Below are positions 1 to 13,427 of a stretch of DNA of 64,000 nucleotides, piece after piece (the stretch's first letter is position 1; every line of letters begins with the position of its first letter). Below the pieces are notes generated by a model. That model was given only the letters and a program-made list of their open reading frames with translations, did not search any database and was not told the origin of the DNA. Source of the stretch: Membranipora membranacea (Eukaryota; Bryozoa; Gymnolaemata; Cheilostomatida; Membraniporidae); NCBI GenBank assembly GCA_914767715.1, contig OU612069.1, forward strand, positions 8,987,387-9,051,386. The letters run 5' to 3'. The translations under genes were made by a program, and so were the position numbers.

Positions 1-930
1 AAGTAAGCTGAAGCAAAGATGCGTTTTTGATAACCTGATTAGGTAAACAGGTGTTTGAAAAACCATAAATGCGTACAGCTAGCGGTTTTTGGTTTAAAAC
101 TCAATTAGTGTCAAATAAGCGCTTTATGTGTACAGGTTCGCAAGTATGTTCACTACACTTGTCTCAGAGATCTCAGTCGATTGAAAACGATCCCGAGTTG
201 ACGATTTGATTAACATGCAAGTGTTATTTGTTGTTATAAAGCCCCACCCCACCCCCATTGGTTATGTTAACACATTCAATACTTTTTCTTTGGAATATTT
301 GTTTATTTTTGTTCCAGCTGTACCGATTCACCACAATCACAGGAAAAGAAAATATTACGACATATCACACTTACTGAACACATAACAGTTGAATCCCCCC
401 GGAGAAGAAGTTGCTCAATAAAACTACATATAAGTCAGATCTCACTGAAGGCAGGTATGTATGTATACAGCGGCACCTGTTATAAGGTGACTGGGATGAC
501 ACTATTTCTCTACGCCTGTCGGTATTATGATCCCTACCTGTCACTAGAATGGTGATCTCTCTTTAATTTTTTCTTGCCTCCTCTATGGCTGCTTTGGGTC
601 AAATTTGTTCAAACATACCTGCATTAGGAGTTTTCTCCCCTTTTGCGTGCCCTCTATTTATTATTGAATAATGAGACTAAAACATGAGCTTCCTCTTTTT
701 GCCCAATCTACTCAAACGGCATGTTTGTGGACTGTGGTCTAAAATATCGATTTTCTGTTGTTTATTGCAGCTTGTAAGGACCACTACCACCTCAGCCCCT
801 TCATTTATCCCCAACTCAAAGATGAAAATAGACGATTCCGCCACAATACCAATTAACTCATTTCAGAGGACTCAGTCTATTGAATCTGAGTCCAATGGCT
901 TGAACAATAAATACAGAGAGATGTCCCTCA
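1..930. repeat. Duplicated block with F-like and G-like exon remnants
   Basis: This stretch is closely matched by 46140-46770, starting at or before base 1. An F-like block after a ttccag acceptor (318-454) is open in one frame, while the partner copy near 46440 gains a stop late in the block. A G-like block after ttgcag (about 771-840) reads DHYHLSPFIYP, similar to DHYGFSPYHYP in the array units. I see no PDS5 exon here. The block belongs to the array family found at 20-64 kb and is more diverged than the copies there. Whether it is transcribed cannot be told. Confidence 0.6.
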
Positions 931-1522
931 AAATATTCCTTTTTTTGAGCCATTTCCATTTCGGCCTGAACCTAATTACCCGATGCTTTGCTTGCAGTAT
1001 CCTCTATTCATCCATCCTATGCTATCTGTGACAAAAAAACATTTATCGGCATTTAATTATAATTCAATTCCTTTTTTTCTCAATGTGACCTTAGTGTTGT
1101 TGTTGTCTTTGACCTGTACCTTGGAATTTGAGTGGGGAGAGACAAGCCTTGGGGAGAATGCAGTAATATTTGATCATCATTTTTCATTAAACTTGGTACA
1201 TGCAATGTTTTCCTAGATCACCAACAATTTTTAACACCTCAAAATATCAGGATTCAATCCTTGGACTGTCTCTAAATAGATCCAGCTAGTTAACTCTATC
1301 ATAATCACCACCAAATTTTAACACCTTGAAGTGTCTGGATTCAAGCCTGGGACTCGCTCTAAATAACAGTTAACTCTGCTAGTCAACTCTCTCTCTCTCT
1401 CCAAGACAATAGCACATCCCCGAGTTTAGTTCAATCATGGCCTTGTTGAGCAGGTGCCTGAAAAAAGTAAATCACACAAACTTCCTCCATTGTGTATATC
1501 ATGTTTATAGAAAGCTCTTCAG

Positions 1523-4500
1523 GCTAAGTGTAGCCACCCCTCCCGGACAGATAATGGCGGTGAAGGTATTACTAGAGAAGATCGCTCCTCTTCTCATAGA
1601 CCAGGCCGCTGTGGGCGTACTGGTACAGTATGTCTGTGACTGTCTAACCTCCAGCTGTGACTTCATGGAGAGCTTTGATACTCCCTACGAGGCCGGCATG
1701 AGCCTGCTAGTGGTATGTTATCTAATTTCACACTGACATTGAGACTTCACTATTATCATGTGTATCTCTGATCGTTAGAGTCAATTTAGTATGAGTACCT
1801 AACATGTACCTACCCCAATTAGTAAGATTGAACTCGGGTCGTCACACCGAATTCCTTGTGATGGTACTCATGCTAAGTGAATTAATTCACTCTATCGATA
1901 TGAGATTTACATGCACAATAGTATATCATGTGATCTTACGAGACTACTTAGAATTACAGTGCACTCCACTTAGTTCAAACCTCTGCTGCATCACAGTATT
2001 AGTTGAGCCAAGAACCAAAACTATCCAGTATCGTTGTTAAAATTTATTATTACCATTATTATTAGTCAAGTACTGAGAGAAAATATCAAGTGCTGATTTT
2101 GCTCTTTACAGTGTATAGCACCGGAGTATCCACAAGCTTTCGATTCTGAGGCCACCTTCAATAATCTTACTGAGTTCCTAAAACATGAGAACGAAACTGT
2201 CTGTGAGTATAACTATCTATCTCTCTGTTATGGGATTACTGATGCATGCTCTTTAAAATAAGACTTTAGGTTGAGGTAGGAGGTAGCTCAGTTGGTTAGA
2301 GCGCCGGTCCTTCAACACTTAAGTGATGAAGGTTGTGGGTTCGAATCCCACTACTGGGGTTAGGTTGGCCCCAGGTGTGCTCCGACCTGCCTGCAAACAG
2401 AGAGATAAAAAAGAGACATCTGCGTTGTCGATTTTTGTAAGAATGATTAAATATTCTATTGATTGTGTGATTGTAGCTTCTGCGGCTCTGCAGATTTTAA
2501 TGAACACTGGCAGTACACTGAAGGAGAAGTTCCCGGACACCTGTGAGCACCTGTTACAGACACTACAGAGTATGGTGAAGATTGGCACTTCTCGACAGGC
2601 TAAACATGCCGTCAGGTGCCTCGCTAATATGTTTGATAACAAAGAAGAGCTATTCGACCAAATCGCCACTGTGAGTTACAGACAGACTGATTTGTATATG
2701 TGTATGTGTACGTGGAAATGTGGGCCGTGAATTAATGTCTTCTACAGTCTTAGTGTGTCAGACTTGGGATTTGGAGGTAGTTTAAGTGCTCACACTTTGC
2801 TGGTAATTGCATATGATAATGATATTGAAATTCTAATACCAGCATCCCTTTGTCACTAAGGGTTCTATCTTTTCATCTAAGCCGCCGATCCTAGTTCCTG
2901 TTCCCCAATTCGAATGAGGAAATGCGTGCCAATACGAACGGAAGTTGACCTAAATGCTCATCCTATGTATATCGATTGGCCCTCAAATCGATGTCACATC
3001 GACATATGGGAACATTGTGATTACAAACTTGACTGAAACAAAATCAATATGTTGTTATGTTTGGATACGTTAGGAATAATAAAAAACCAGAATGATCATA
3101 TTCCGTGTTTGTGTTCTATGATCTACGGCGCAGGTGAATCTGGCAAAAACTTTGGAATCGTTCTAAAAACATGTCAGTGACTTATTATTGTTGCACAATA
3201 ATTTTGCATTCAATCTTGTAATAATACCACCCTACCTGAATATAATAGAATTATTTTCTACTTGTCCTTGATATTTGTTTTGCTTCACTGTTATGTGATA
3301 CATTTTGTGATACTAACTTCCAGTGTTCCATGGTTAAACGGTAAACCGCGCATGACATTATTTCCTACAGCTAGTTGTCCCCCCTCACTTTTGTTCGGTA
3401 TAAACGGTAGACCTTCTTATACCTAACTTTGTAATATGTGTTACAGTTTTGTGAGGAGAATCTATGTCTTGAGTCAGCTAACCTTTGTACATCTCTGGTA
3501 GCCATGGGACAGATGGCTGTGTTAGCTCCTAAAGCTGAGTTTGTCTCCAAACTCAAACCCATAGTGCAGAATATCCTCGTCAAACAGATCCTTATGCAGG
3601 ATCAGGTATGTGTCTCCACATAGTTCTACTATAGCCTAAATTGCCTAAATCCTTGATCAAGAAAAAAGCCCGTTATAAATTATATTATATAGCCAGGGTT
3701 TCCAGGCAGATGCTTAATCATCGGAGTTACCTTTCCATGTATGTGATAGCATATTATGATGTAGCATCATCAGATGATTTAACATATAACCGCAAAGCCT
3801 TACACTGGATAAACCAGAGACTTAATATACTCTATACTATATTAAGCCTATAGTGTAAACAGATAATAACAGAAAATACATGTAGGCGGATATTTATTCT
3901 TTCACCTATAATTTGGTTGAGCAGCCGTTAATTATTGATTTATTGATTGTTTATTTAGGGAGTGGCTAGGGCCGGCAGAAGAGCCACAGAACTCTGGACT
4001 CCCGATCACATGGTCACTGGAGAGACACAGGCTAAGGTCAGTAAAGCACAGTAACCTTTGAACTTAATGTCTCAACTTGATGTACTTCTATCCAAACGTA
4101 GATGCATTTATGCTTAATTTTACTATAATTCATTACATTGTCCATGGATGTTATTTTAACTTCATGATTGGTTGTACCAGCTCCCAGCACCCTAGGGTGT
4201 ATACCTGTTCTCCTTTTCTCGTGACATCATGTCACTCTGGTAGGCTTATGTTATATATTGCTAATCAAAGCTTGAGCTGCCCTATGGTAGGGACAATGAT
4301 ATATAAAACTCGGTTTGTTTTCATTGGGTTTTTATGAGTTGTTGATATACTGAAAAATATATATTTCTAGCGTATATTTATATTGCTGACTGTGGCAGAA
4401 TTTGGGATACAGAATCAAATAGGACAGTTTAAATTGAAACTATATAAAAATGAATTTAATATGTTGAAGCTAACTTTACCGCCAGAAGGTTTCTTTTCTA

Positions 4501-7500
4501 TCTTTTGTTATAATTTTTGATCTGAATACATCCTTGGAGAATGACAAATCCGTTTACAACTCCATGTGTCTACGTTCTTGTGTTTCTATGAATAGATGCA
4601 GGCAATGAAGATGATGGTTAGATGGCTACACGCTATACAAGGTACAGATAACTCTGAGAAATACTGTACATCTACACTGAGAATGTTAAACACTGTACTT
4701 ACTACTGGTGGAGATCTCATGGAGGCCAAGAAAATAGTGTAAGTTACTTATTATATATATAACGCACATCTACCACTCTGGAGAAAGAGGAATAAATGAA
4801 GGAATAAACAAGGAATAAAATGACACTCGAAGTGATGGGGATGGCTTGGCCATCTTTGTCGCTTTGTAGTGTCCCTCCGGCGCCCTCATCTGTCAGAACA
4901 GTAAAGCTTGCTCAGAATTATTACATCATTATGTGAGGACATTGTGTGTAGGTGGCAATCTTAGTTACTTACTCCTGACACAATGCTTCACAGGGCAGGG
5001 CCACCGAGTAGAACAAAAAAGTGTCCACTTGACAAGGCTAGCTTCCATCCACAACTAGTAAGGTGATCAAACAGACTGTAGTTGATATTGCATGTATGTA
5101 TATAATGTGTATCATATATATATATATATACATATACTATATAATGTAAATAATGTATGTAATGTATATCATGTTTATTATGTTTATCATGTGTATAATG
5201 TAAATTATGTATATCATGTATATAATGTATATTTTAGTCGAGGAGAGATGGCCCGACTCCGACTGACTGCTGCTCTATGTATACTGAAGATTGTACACGT
5301 CGGAGCTTACGCTGAAATAGTCACTAATGAAACCTTCCAAAATCTCGCCCTCATCATCAACGTGAGTAGTTTGTGACTGTAGCTTTAGTACCAGAGCTGA
5401 TATGTGGTGAGGTGGAGTGGGCTTTTCCCTGCCCGCTGTCGATTCCTGATTGTCATAGAAAAGACCAGTGATCCCTCACCATCTTGCTGGATTCTAAAGA
5501 ACTTCGTGACCTACTTAGTGATAGAAAGAGGCAAAATAAGTTGAATTGTGCATCAAGTCATACCAAAAATATTGCTCATAGGTGAAAGATTGAGATTCTT
5601 TAGTTTATAGAAATGAATGATAGAGAAACACCACTCATCAATCTACTCTGATAACAGAGATTGTTAATATACATCCAATGTTTTTGGTTACAACAACGTA
5701 GGCATACTTTGAATCTCAAATTCAAGAATAATCATTTTCGATCTACTAAGCGACAAAATGCATCACACCAGAGCAAAGCGTTTGCAGTGAATCAAAACCT
5801 GTGATAAATAAAATCTTTGCAGAATAAATACGCCAAGACCGAATGTGTGGAATCCAAAACAGGTTTTGTTACATGTGAAAGAGAGATATAAAGATAGTTT
5901 TCAACTGTTCTAGATTGTTCAATCTTCTGAGAAAGTTTTAAAATTTCGGATATTTATCCTCTCCAGCTGCAGTCTGATTTCTGGTTTCTCTCTCTTGTTT
6001 AGGATCCAGTGCTGCAAGTTAGGATATCATTCACACAGAAGCTACACAAATACCTGCTGGCTATGAAGATACCTCTACAATATATGGCTATATTCTCTCT
6101 GTGCGCTAACGATCGGGTCAAGGATAGAAAGTCTACTGTCAAACAATACATTGAGCTAAATATACAGAAAAGACGAGAATATCTGAGGAAACATCCCGCC
6201 ACCAACAGTGAGTTACTCAACCATGTGAATTTAACACAATCAGGATGAAACCGGAAGGTGTTGAATATTAGTTGCGGTCATTGAAGAGAAAATCTATAAA
6301 TTGTTGGAACTTTGGATTTTCTAGAGTCTATTTACGATTTTAACTTCTCAAAAATCGGCAGATTTCATTTTTTCTATGTAGGCATTGTGTTTTAAGGTTA
6401 TCTACTTGAGTGATTTAGCATATAGGTCATGGAACAATTTATTGGTCAAGTAAATATTAGCTAGACAGGGGATGTTTTAATGTTAGCTCATACCAAATTT
6501 CTACTAGTTATGATATGATGTTTAATAGATGTAAGCTGCCCCAAAGTTCACTATTTCCCTTTTCCTTACTGCCTTCACTTCACTCTTCGAAGGAATAGAA
6601 GTTTCTTGTAACCTAATATGTTTTTTCGTTTTTTTCTGCTCATCAGACCGAGTGCTGTTTAGTCTGCTGCCTGACTATGTTATACCATACGCTGTACATC
6701 TGCTGGCTCATGACCCAGAGCTCGAGTCTCACGAAGACGCTCCCAACCTCAGAAATATCAAAGAGTAAGCGTATCTACATTCATCATATACTTAACAAAT
6801 AATCTGTTCCCTCTGACAAATAACAGTAATGGGATTTTGCTTTTTTCATGCATCCAAACAGTAAAGGGTAATAAAAGTTTGTAGCTGCCTGTCATTGACC
6901 GCCTTTGTGTAACCAAACAGAAGTTCAAAAGCTCAAGCTCTGCCCGGGTTGCTAGTAATGGCATTTCGGTATGGACCACAGCTGGTTTGGCCATAGATGA
7001 TAACATAGACTTAATATATATATATAGTATATTAAGTCTATGGATGATAACCAGCAAGTCAGGCACAGTTTGAGCATGTAAACTAACCAACTAGGGAACA
7101 TTGTCTCATCTAATGTGTTTCATAATAACTTCCTTGAAGTTCCCTGGCTTTACCACATGTTTACCACGTGTTTCACTCTACCATCTCCATATTATACAGG
7201 TGCCTGTGGCTGCTGTTGGAGCCCCTTATGAAGGATCAGGCCTCGTTCTACTCTTTCCAGAAGAAGATATTTGAGTACATCAAGCAGACTAAAGACGCCC
7301 AAGACGCTGATAACGAAGTGACTAATCGTAAGATGTGGGCTGTCTGTGATCTTGGTATACAGATCATCATGCAGAGGTTCGTTTGTTTCACTTATTGTCA
7401 TTTGGTTTATTTTGTTGTGTGGATTGTACTTTGCGTTGAAATGCCGATATTCTGATGCAGTCATACATGCTGCTACATTTCATCACAGCATGCGATAGCT

Positions 7501-10356
7501 AGTGATTGTTTTGGTTTGCAGATGTCCATTTAACTCTAAGGCTATACCATGTGGTACCCCCCTACTTCCTGCTAAACTGTTTACTGGACTGGATAAGAGT
7601 AACTCTAACAAAGACGTCTACCTGCCCAGAGATCTGATCTACAGCCCCAGCAGAGGATCGGTGAGTCTTTTATTGATATGTCATAAACCTATAGGAGCTA
7701 ATATTAGCTAGAGTTTAGTTCAGTATGTTTCGGTCTGGCTTAATGTAAGCTAGCACTTAGTTTTGGCTAGCTCAGGTGGGAGTCTAGATAAAGTGAAGAG
7801 TTATTTTATCTTCACGTTATTGAAACGTTGTCGTTCCTATTCAAAACTTTTCAAAACTACTTTTGCAGGTTTCAGGAATATGTGCTCATCAGATTCTGTA
7901 TAGTTTGAAGCTATCTAAATAAGACTCGTCGCCAAAATACATGACTGTAGTATAAGCGCTACGAGCTGCATGACTATAAAGTTATTAAACTTGTTTGTCA
8001 AAACTTTTCTTCCCTATGATGAAAACAATATTATACACAAAAAATGAATGATCATAAGGTCTTACATACTTCTATGTTCAATTTCGTGAGTTTTGCGAGG
8101 TTGGTGAACTTAAAAGAATCGTTGCGTCTAATTTACTGCAGGCTAACAGGAATGACTTTAAGACGGTGGATAGCAGAGGAAAGCCTAAACTGGAGGCTAA
8201 CAAAGAGTCCGACTCGGCTGTCGAGGTCGGAGATAAGAAACAAAGTGGTGACGACTTTATCAACCCCGAGTGAGTAGAAAAATACATAAACACATAGTAG
8301 AGCACATAAACGAGGCCAAGCGATGCTGTGTAACACAAATTACATTAGTCAGTCAGTATTGATTTTTGTTTATTTTTGTTCTTACCTTATTCAAGGGGGT
8401 CTCTTTATAGCAATTTTATGCACCCAGTAAAAGTGTTTAGTTTATGTAAACATCGCTGGAGAGAGGGTTTTAAAATTAAACAAACAAATATAAACTAAGT
8501 CATAATTAAGTACAATCAAAGAGTTGGGAGTTACTGACACAATGCAAGGCAAAAGTTTATAATTAATTTTTTGTGACGCCGTACTTTAAATGTTGGGAGT
8601 CCTACAGTTTACAATCCACTTATTCAACGTCCTTCCTTCATAAGACTGCGAAATAGCTTTTAGCTTCAGAATTTTGTGTTAAGATAAAATTATATCGTTT
8701 AGATGTGTAAATTTTCTTTAAATGTGAAAACTGTCCTCAATGTTCTCTTATGCAAAATGACCCTGACACAGCTGGCCGTGAATGAATTCGATGACTTAGA
8801 CTTGTAGACTTAATCTCTGACCCCAATTGTCGAAGAGTTTTTAACTCCTCTTCATATTGTTTTGTCGCACAGTATACCTTTTATTTCTCAATCAAATCGC
8901 TGTTGTCTTAGATGGATGGTGGCCCCTTCAAAGCACCAATCAGCGAGTGCCATCTTATTCTATTTCTATATAAATAATATTTATACATTGTATCTTATAT
9001 TGTATCATATATACTATATTATATTATGTATATATATTGTATTGTAAACTTTATTGTATTATAAATTATATATTATATATTAACAGGGAGGAGGATATAA
9101 TCAGCCCTAGTAAGAGAGTAGCTCTGGCTCTCAAACGTAAATCTCCTGCAGCCACTACATCACCTGATAAAGGTAAACTATGTCTATTAATCATAGAAAC
9201 AAGGCCAGCTAAACATCGGCCAGCTCAACATCGGCCAGCTAAACATCGGCCAGCTAAACATCGGCCAGCTAAACATCGGCCAGCTAAACATCGGCCAGCT
9301 AAACATCGGCCAGCTAAACATCGGCCAGCTAAACATCGGCCATCTAAACATCGGCCAGCTAAACACGGTCATGTGCAGATTATTAAAATATAATATATTA
9401 TATATATATATATATATATTGTGGTTACAGTATTTATATTTTATATTATATTATATATTGTGATTTGATTTGATTTCTCGCTTGTTTTGTATGAAGGCAG
9501 TAGACCGCGACGCTCCCAGCATCGCAAATTGACTTTTGCTCTGCCTCCTTAAAAAAATGAACCTTCTTTCGGGCCGTTAGAAGTAAAAGCTTTCACTGAC
9601 AAGGCTATCGTTGTAATCTGTGCAATAACTCATTCCCGCGGTTGATAGCCTTGAATTAAGACTCACACTGGTTTTTAAACTTGATATAAACCAATAGTTG
9701 TGTATCTTGTGTACAGGTGGGGCGGGTGACGGTACAGACCTAATGATGGATACTTCTGATGGTGAAGCTGAGACTGAGGTGGTGACTAAGAGAATGAGAC
9801 CTGCTAAGTCATCATACGCTACGGGAGGTAAATCTTCTACTCCTGCTGCTGCGGCGGCAGCATCTGTTACTAACGGCAGTTCAGCTAAAACTGAAGATAG
9901 CAGCCCCGCCGAAGAGGTAAGATCTCAGTCTAAACATACAGTTAGATTGGATGTCATTCACTTATCAGCTGTTAGTTAACGCATCAGCCGTGGGAGGGGG
10001 AGAGTCATTCATTTACACACTACCATCACTATCACTGATCTAGTTTTGCTAGGTCAGATTGAGTGCAAGTTGTTGTTGGAATGCTGCTACCATCAACCCG
10101 GGCAACATTTGAGCACTTATACTATCGCTGATCGCTTCTGATATGCATGAGGCTTACCTGAGGCTTGTTAGAACTGTTTTTATAGTGAACAGATTTGGGA
10201 CATATTTGTTTAAATGAAAGACTATAAGAGTAAGCAATCTGAGCAAATTGATTGCAATGATTTGGATGATTTACTAACCGGCAAAAGACATGCAAAGTAT
10301 TTCTTTTCTTGAAGGCAAAGAAGCTGCCGACCAGAGCATCTGCCAGAAAGAAGTAA
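1523..10356 (+). CDS. PDS5: PDS5 sister-chromatid cohesion protein, C-terminal half (15 exons, 5' end outside window)
   Basis: PDS5 is a HEAT-repeat protein that binds cohesin in the nucleus and regulates its loading, release and acetylation. Exons read from GT-AG borders and phase: 1523-1712, 2112-2202, 2477-2670, 3447-3605, 3959-4036, 4596-4738, 5238-5361, 6003-6207, 6647-6764, 7200-7376, 7522-7660, 8142-8269, 9087-9172, 9717-9916, 10315-10356. Phases join without a stop, giving about 690 codons. Segments typical of animal PDS5 include [11 protein letters not shown], the MMVRWL region, [55 protein letters not shown] and IKQTKDAQ. After residue ~560 of this part comes a low-complexity tail with KRKSPAAT, an alanine run and a terminal [12 protein letters not shown]-stop, as expected for the DNA-binding end of PDS5. 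The N-terminal half is not seen in 1-1522; it must lie upstream or be missing. The last three exons are duplicated at 51.8-53.2 kb. Confidence 0.93.
2274..2420 (+). repeat. tRNA-derived SINE-like element in a PDS5 intron
   Basis: A pol III A box (about 2284-2302, TAGCTCAGTTGGTTAGAGC) and B box (2338-2348, GGTTCGAATCC) are correctly spaced. The acceptor arms flanking them do not pair and the anticodon stem is broken, so this is not a working tRNA. The sequence after the B box (CCCCAGGTGTGCTCC...) could be a SINE body running to about 2420. The 3' limit is uncertain and no target duplication was found. Confidence 0.6.
3817..3850. repeat. Short AT-rich palindrome in a PDS5 intron
   Basis: GACTTAATATA (3819-3829) faces an imperfect complement ending TATATTAAGCC (3838-3848). 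It resembles the palindrome at 7005-7042 and may be an older copy of the same mini-insertion. Confidence 0.4.
5092..5236. repeat. AT-rich degenerate minisatellite in a PDS5 intron
   Basis: Irregular repeats of ATGTATATAATGT / ATCATGT type lie directly before the exon at 5238. They supply the pyrimidine-poor but functional-looking ATTTTAG acceptor. An ORF through it (YNVYHVYNV...) is only the repeat being read as protein. Confidence 0.7.
7005..7042. mobile_element. 38-bp palindromic insertion with a 9-bp target duplication
   Basis: ATAGACTTAATATA and its complement TATATTAAGTCTAT flank a short TA core. On both sides lies GATGATAAC (6996-7004 and 7043-7051), a perfect 9-bp direct repeat. This looks like a miniature hairpin insertion in a PDS5 intron. 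Its mobilising system is unknown. Confidence 0.6.
9204..9366. repeat. 15-bp minisatellite, about 11 copies, just inside a PDS5 intron
   Basis: Unit CAGCTAAACATCGGC repeats with single-base variants, starting about 30 bp after the donor at 9173. As 15 is a multiple of 3 it is open in several frames on both strands (HRPAK and MFSWP peptides); these are not genes. The paralogous intron at 51951-52219 has about 18 copies. Confidence 0.92.
9384..9465. repeat. TA-rich microsatellite
   Basis: Long alternating TA and TTATAT runs follow the minisatellite. A shorter version occurs at 52240-52300 in the paralogous copy. Confidence 0.8.
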
Positions 10357-10404
10357 AGACATCGCGGCAATGACCTCATGTACATACTTCAGACAACTAT
10401 CTCC

Positions 10405-10500
10405 AGACTGTCAACTCAGACTGTCAACTCAGACTGTCAACTCAGACTGTCAACTCAGACTGTCAACTCAGACTGTCAACTCAGACTGTTAACTCAGACT
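10405..10500. repeat. 13-bp minisatellite downstream of the PDS5 stop
   Basis: About seven copies of CAGACTGTCAACT start 49 bp after the stop codon, so probably in the 3' UTR or just past it. In the second copy (53.2 kb) the assembly breaks into Ns exactly where this array should start. Confidence 0.9.
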
Positions 10501-13427
10501 ACAGTCTGATGCATACAGACCAACGACAAATTATCTTAGTCAAATAATGTGTCCCATTTTATTGTTACTCCTGTATTTGCTAGTAGCGTTTATTTTATCA
10601 TATTACCCTCAAAGTTATCGAGCTAAATCACCGTGGGATGGAAGATCTCAGGCTGGTAACATCAGTTAGGCGACGGTTGTCTGATCCTGTTTGTGTAATA
10701 CACTCAATTTACTGGAGGACGTCACAACTTTGGTGTAGATTTTTCGGCGTCGTAAAGGTTTCCTTTTAAACATTTTATTCTGAATTGCATTTACGTTACA
10801 TTTTGATCTAGTTTTTTTGTCGATCATATAACTTTACAGCAATAAATATACATATCCATATGGTATCTAAATATACTTGTATATCCATATTGCGTTCAAA
10901 TATACATAACAATATTGTACGTCCGCTATATTGTGACTAAATCATCTAATAAGCTTACCTTGCCCGTTGGACTTTTTTTCCTTCATCTAAGAAAGGGATG
11001 TTTGACAATGAGTTATGCCACATAGCTCTGGTCAAACTATGCGATTGATTGGGCCATCAATGAGGATACTTCGAACATCGTCAAACTTGGAAAATAAAGA
11101 GAATTTGTATAAAATCACTCATTACAAAACAGTACATGTACATAACACCCACCAAATTGTTTTGTATTCGGTGTTTGCCTCATCTGGAGAACGCCTTCAA
11201 TAAAATTGCATTGTGTTGTCCTGTGGTTCTACCCACTTTTAAATATGCTATAGCTTAACAGCCTCAAAATTTTAAATCTCACCATCTAACTCATGCAGGT
11301 GATGTAGTACTCCATGACTTTAAATTAGTCTAAGTGCTCAAACAGCATGAGCAAGTTTTCGGCATAACATCATCAAACAGGAAACGGAATGTGTGATGAT
11401 GAAATGCGGCAAACTCACACTTGCTTCCATCCGGGCTCTTAAATTATGTCAAATATAATATTTACGGCTTCAGCCAGTTTTAAAATCGACGCGACTCGGA
11501 GTTGCTCCCTCACAGCATCAAAAATAACAGCCTCTACTATAGTGCTACACAGATGGATGGTGTACATGGAAATCCATGAAGATTGTAGAATAGCTCAAGA
11601 TTAATTTCCTAAGCTATCTTTATCGCTACCATGAAAGCTGTTATCACAACAGCAAATACTTTCATCAGTCTGAAATATCAGGTAGTTTATCTCAAAATTC
11701 CACAGTTCTCACAATATCTGAATCCAAATCACATGTCTATTGTTAATAATGCAACTGGTCTTTAGCTTCAGCTACAGTAGATGCAGTGTTTTTCCATGTG
11801 ATAAGGGCTCCCACTAACCAATGCTAGTTTGATACATATTATTTTGTTGCAACCTGATTTTATAACTATAACTATGGCTTGTGTGTGTCAAGAAACCGTG
11901 TCAATTAATGCATGCAGGCGGTGTGAATTAAATGATTGTTGCTTCCGGACTCAATCTATGGTCTTCCATACTAATGTTTAGCTGTCCCTGTTATTTTTGA
12001 AATTGGAAAAAAAAACATGTACATAGAAACCCCATTTATTTACAACTTGAATTTGGTCCAACTTGATGGGGCGCCCGCCGAATTTTACTGAAGATTGAAG
12101 ATTGAGTGCTTTAAAGTTGAAGAAAAGATTTAAATGAAATATCAATAGAAGATTTCCCCATTTCAAATAGACTGGATTCAGTCCAACAACTTAGAGGTAT
12201 CTACTCAAGTTGGGTTTGTTGGTTTGAACAGACAACTCCACACGATGACAAACCAAAAAAACCCATCAGTGTTACTTATTTTGGATCATAGAATCGTTGG
12301 TTGGAGCCCCACCAGGTGCATTTTTTGTCAAGAAAAAGATGTTCACCTCCATTAACCATAACCTTGCTGGCTCAGTTCTCACAGGCATAAAGCTACAGCA
12401 GTTTTATGTCGAGTTGTTTTGAAGAATTAACTCGGAAGATTAGAGTTTTAAAATTGAAGATTGCTCTATTTTCTCTGAAGAAATTGAAGACAGCATTGTG
12501 TGCAGGGAGCCCCACTTGATAGGTTTCGTTAGTTGTCCTCATATAATTTTAGAGAAGACAAGTCCACACAATTCGAAATTAAAATTTTGTAGAACAGTCA
12601 GACACTACCCCTGCCTATTAAAGATTGTTTATGAAATATCCACCACCTTTATATTACTATTTACAGGGCCATTAGTATAGAAACTTGGAACATTCTGGAA
12701 CAAAAAGTTTGGAATTAAAAAAAATCCATTTCCAATAAAACCCAGTATGTACATGACATAAGGTCTGCGGAAATAAAGGTTAGGGTGCATTGATATCCAC
12801 CAGAGTTTTTTGTATTTGATGCGTCATAGTCTGGGTCTATACCTTAATAGGCCTCAATACTGGTAATGTCAATGTAATTGGCCTTGTCTATAGTTTAATA
12901 ATTTTTATTGACATCAATTTCCCATCTCAGCGATGCTCTGGTCTTAACTCTAGATTGGCCTCTTTACAAGCATAAAATATCGTCCCTGAATTTTAGGGTG
13001 GGATAACCATGGTGGTTACTAGCTGGTCTTCACTGGTCTTCACTGGTTTTCACTCAACTGATAATGCTCAAAAATTGAGGCGCAGTAAAATATGATGAGA
13101 ATCTTACCAATAAATCCAAATTTATTATGATTTATAATGTTTCGTATTTAGAGTGCAGTATGATGAACAAAAAATATGAATATGACTGAAAAAAAAACAC
13201 ATCTGGTTTAAGTAATTTATAAGAGATTTTACGAAAACGCGCAGGTGATATAATAATAAGATCATGAAAGGGTAATATGATTACTTGGGAGGGGGCGGGA
13301 CGGCAAAACTCCAACAAATATGCATTGTTTCTTTTGATCATGTCCTAATAATTCAAATAATCACAAAAAAACAACTGAAAAATGTGGCAGTAATCAAACA
13401 ATTCGATAACTCACTGAAGAATGTCTA
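10501..13427. other. Intergenic region between convergent genes; no gene seen
   Basis: About 2.9 kb without a recognisable exon, repeat array or RNA gene. Short ORFs (for example 11015-11203, 12498-12680) show no protein-like composition. AATAAA occurs on the + strand near 10841 and 11200 (possible PDS5 polyadenylation). TTTATT at 13121-13126 would be AATAAA on the minus strand, about 300 bp past the TPR gene stop. Confidence 0.6.

Noticed and set aside
1437-1522. Use of the Met at 1437 as a PDS5 start
   Set aside because: The stretch does not resemble PDS5 and a good acceptor lies at 1521-1522; it is read-through of intron.
2276-2366. Functional tRNA gene
   Set aside because: A and B boxes are good but the acceptor and anticodon stems do not pair.
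9187-9372. Open frame of repeated MFSWP on the minus strand (also 51935-52225)
   Set aside because: It is the 15-bp minisatellite read as protein; every frame is open because 15 is a multiple of 3.
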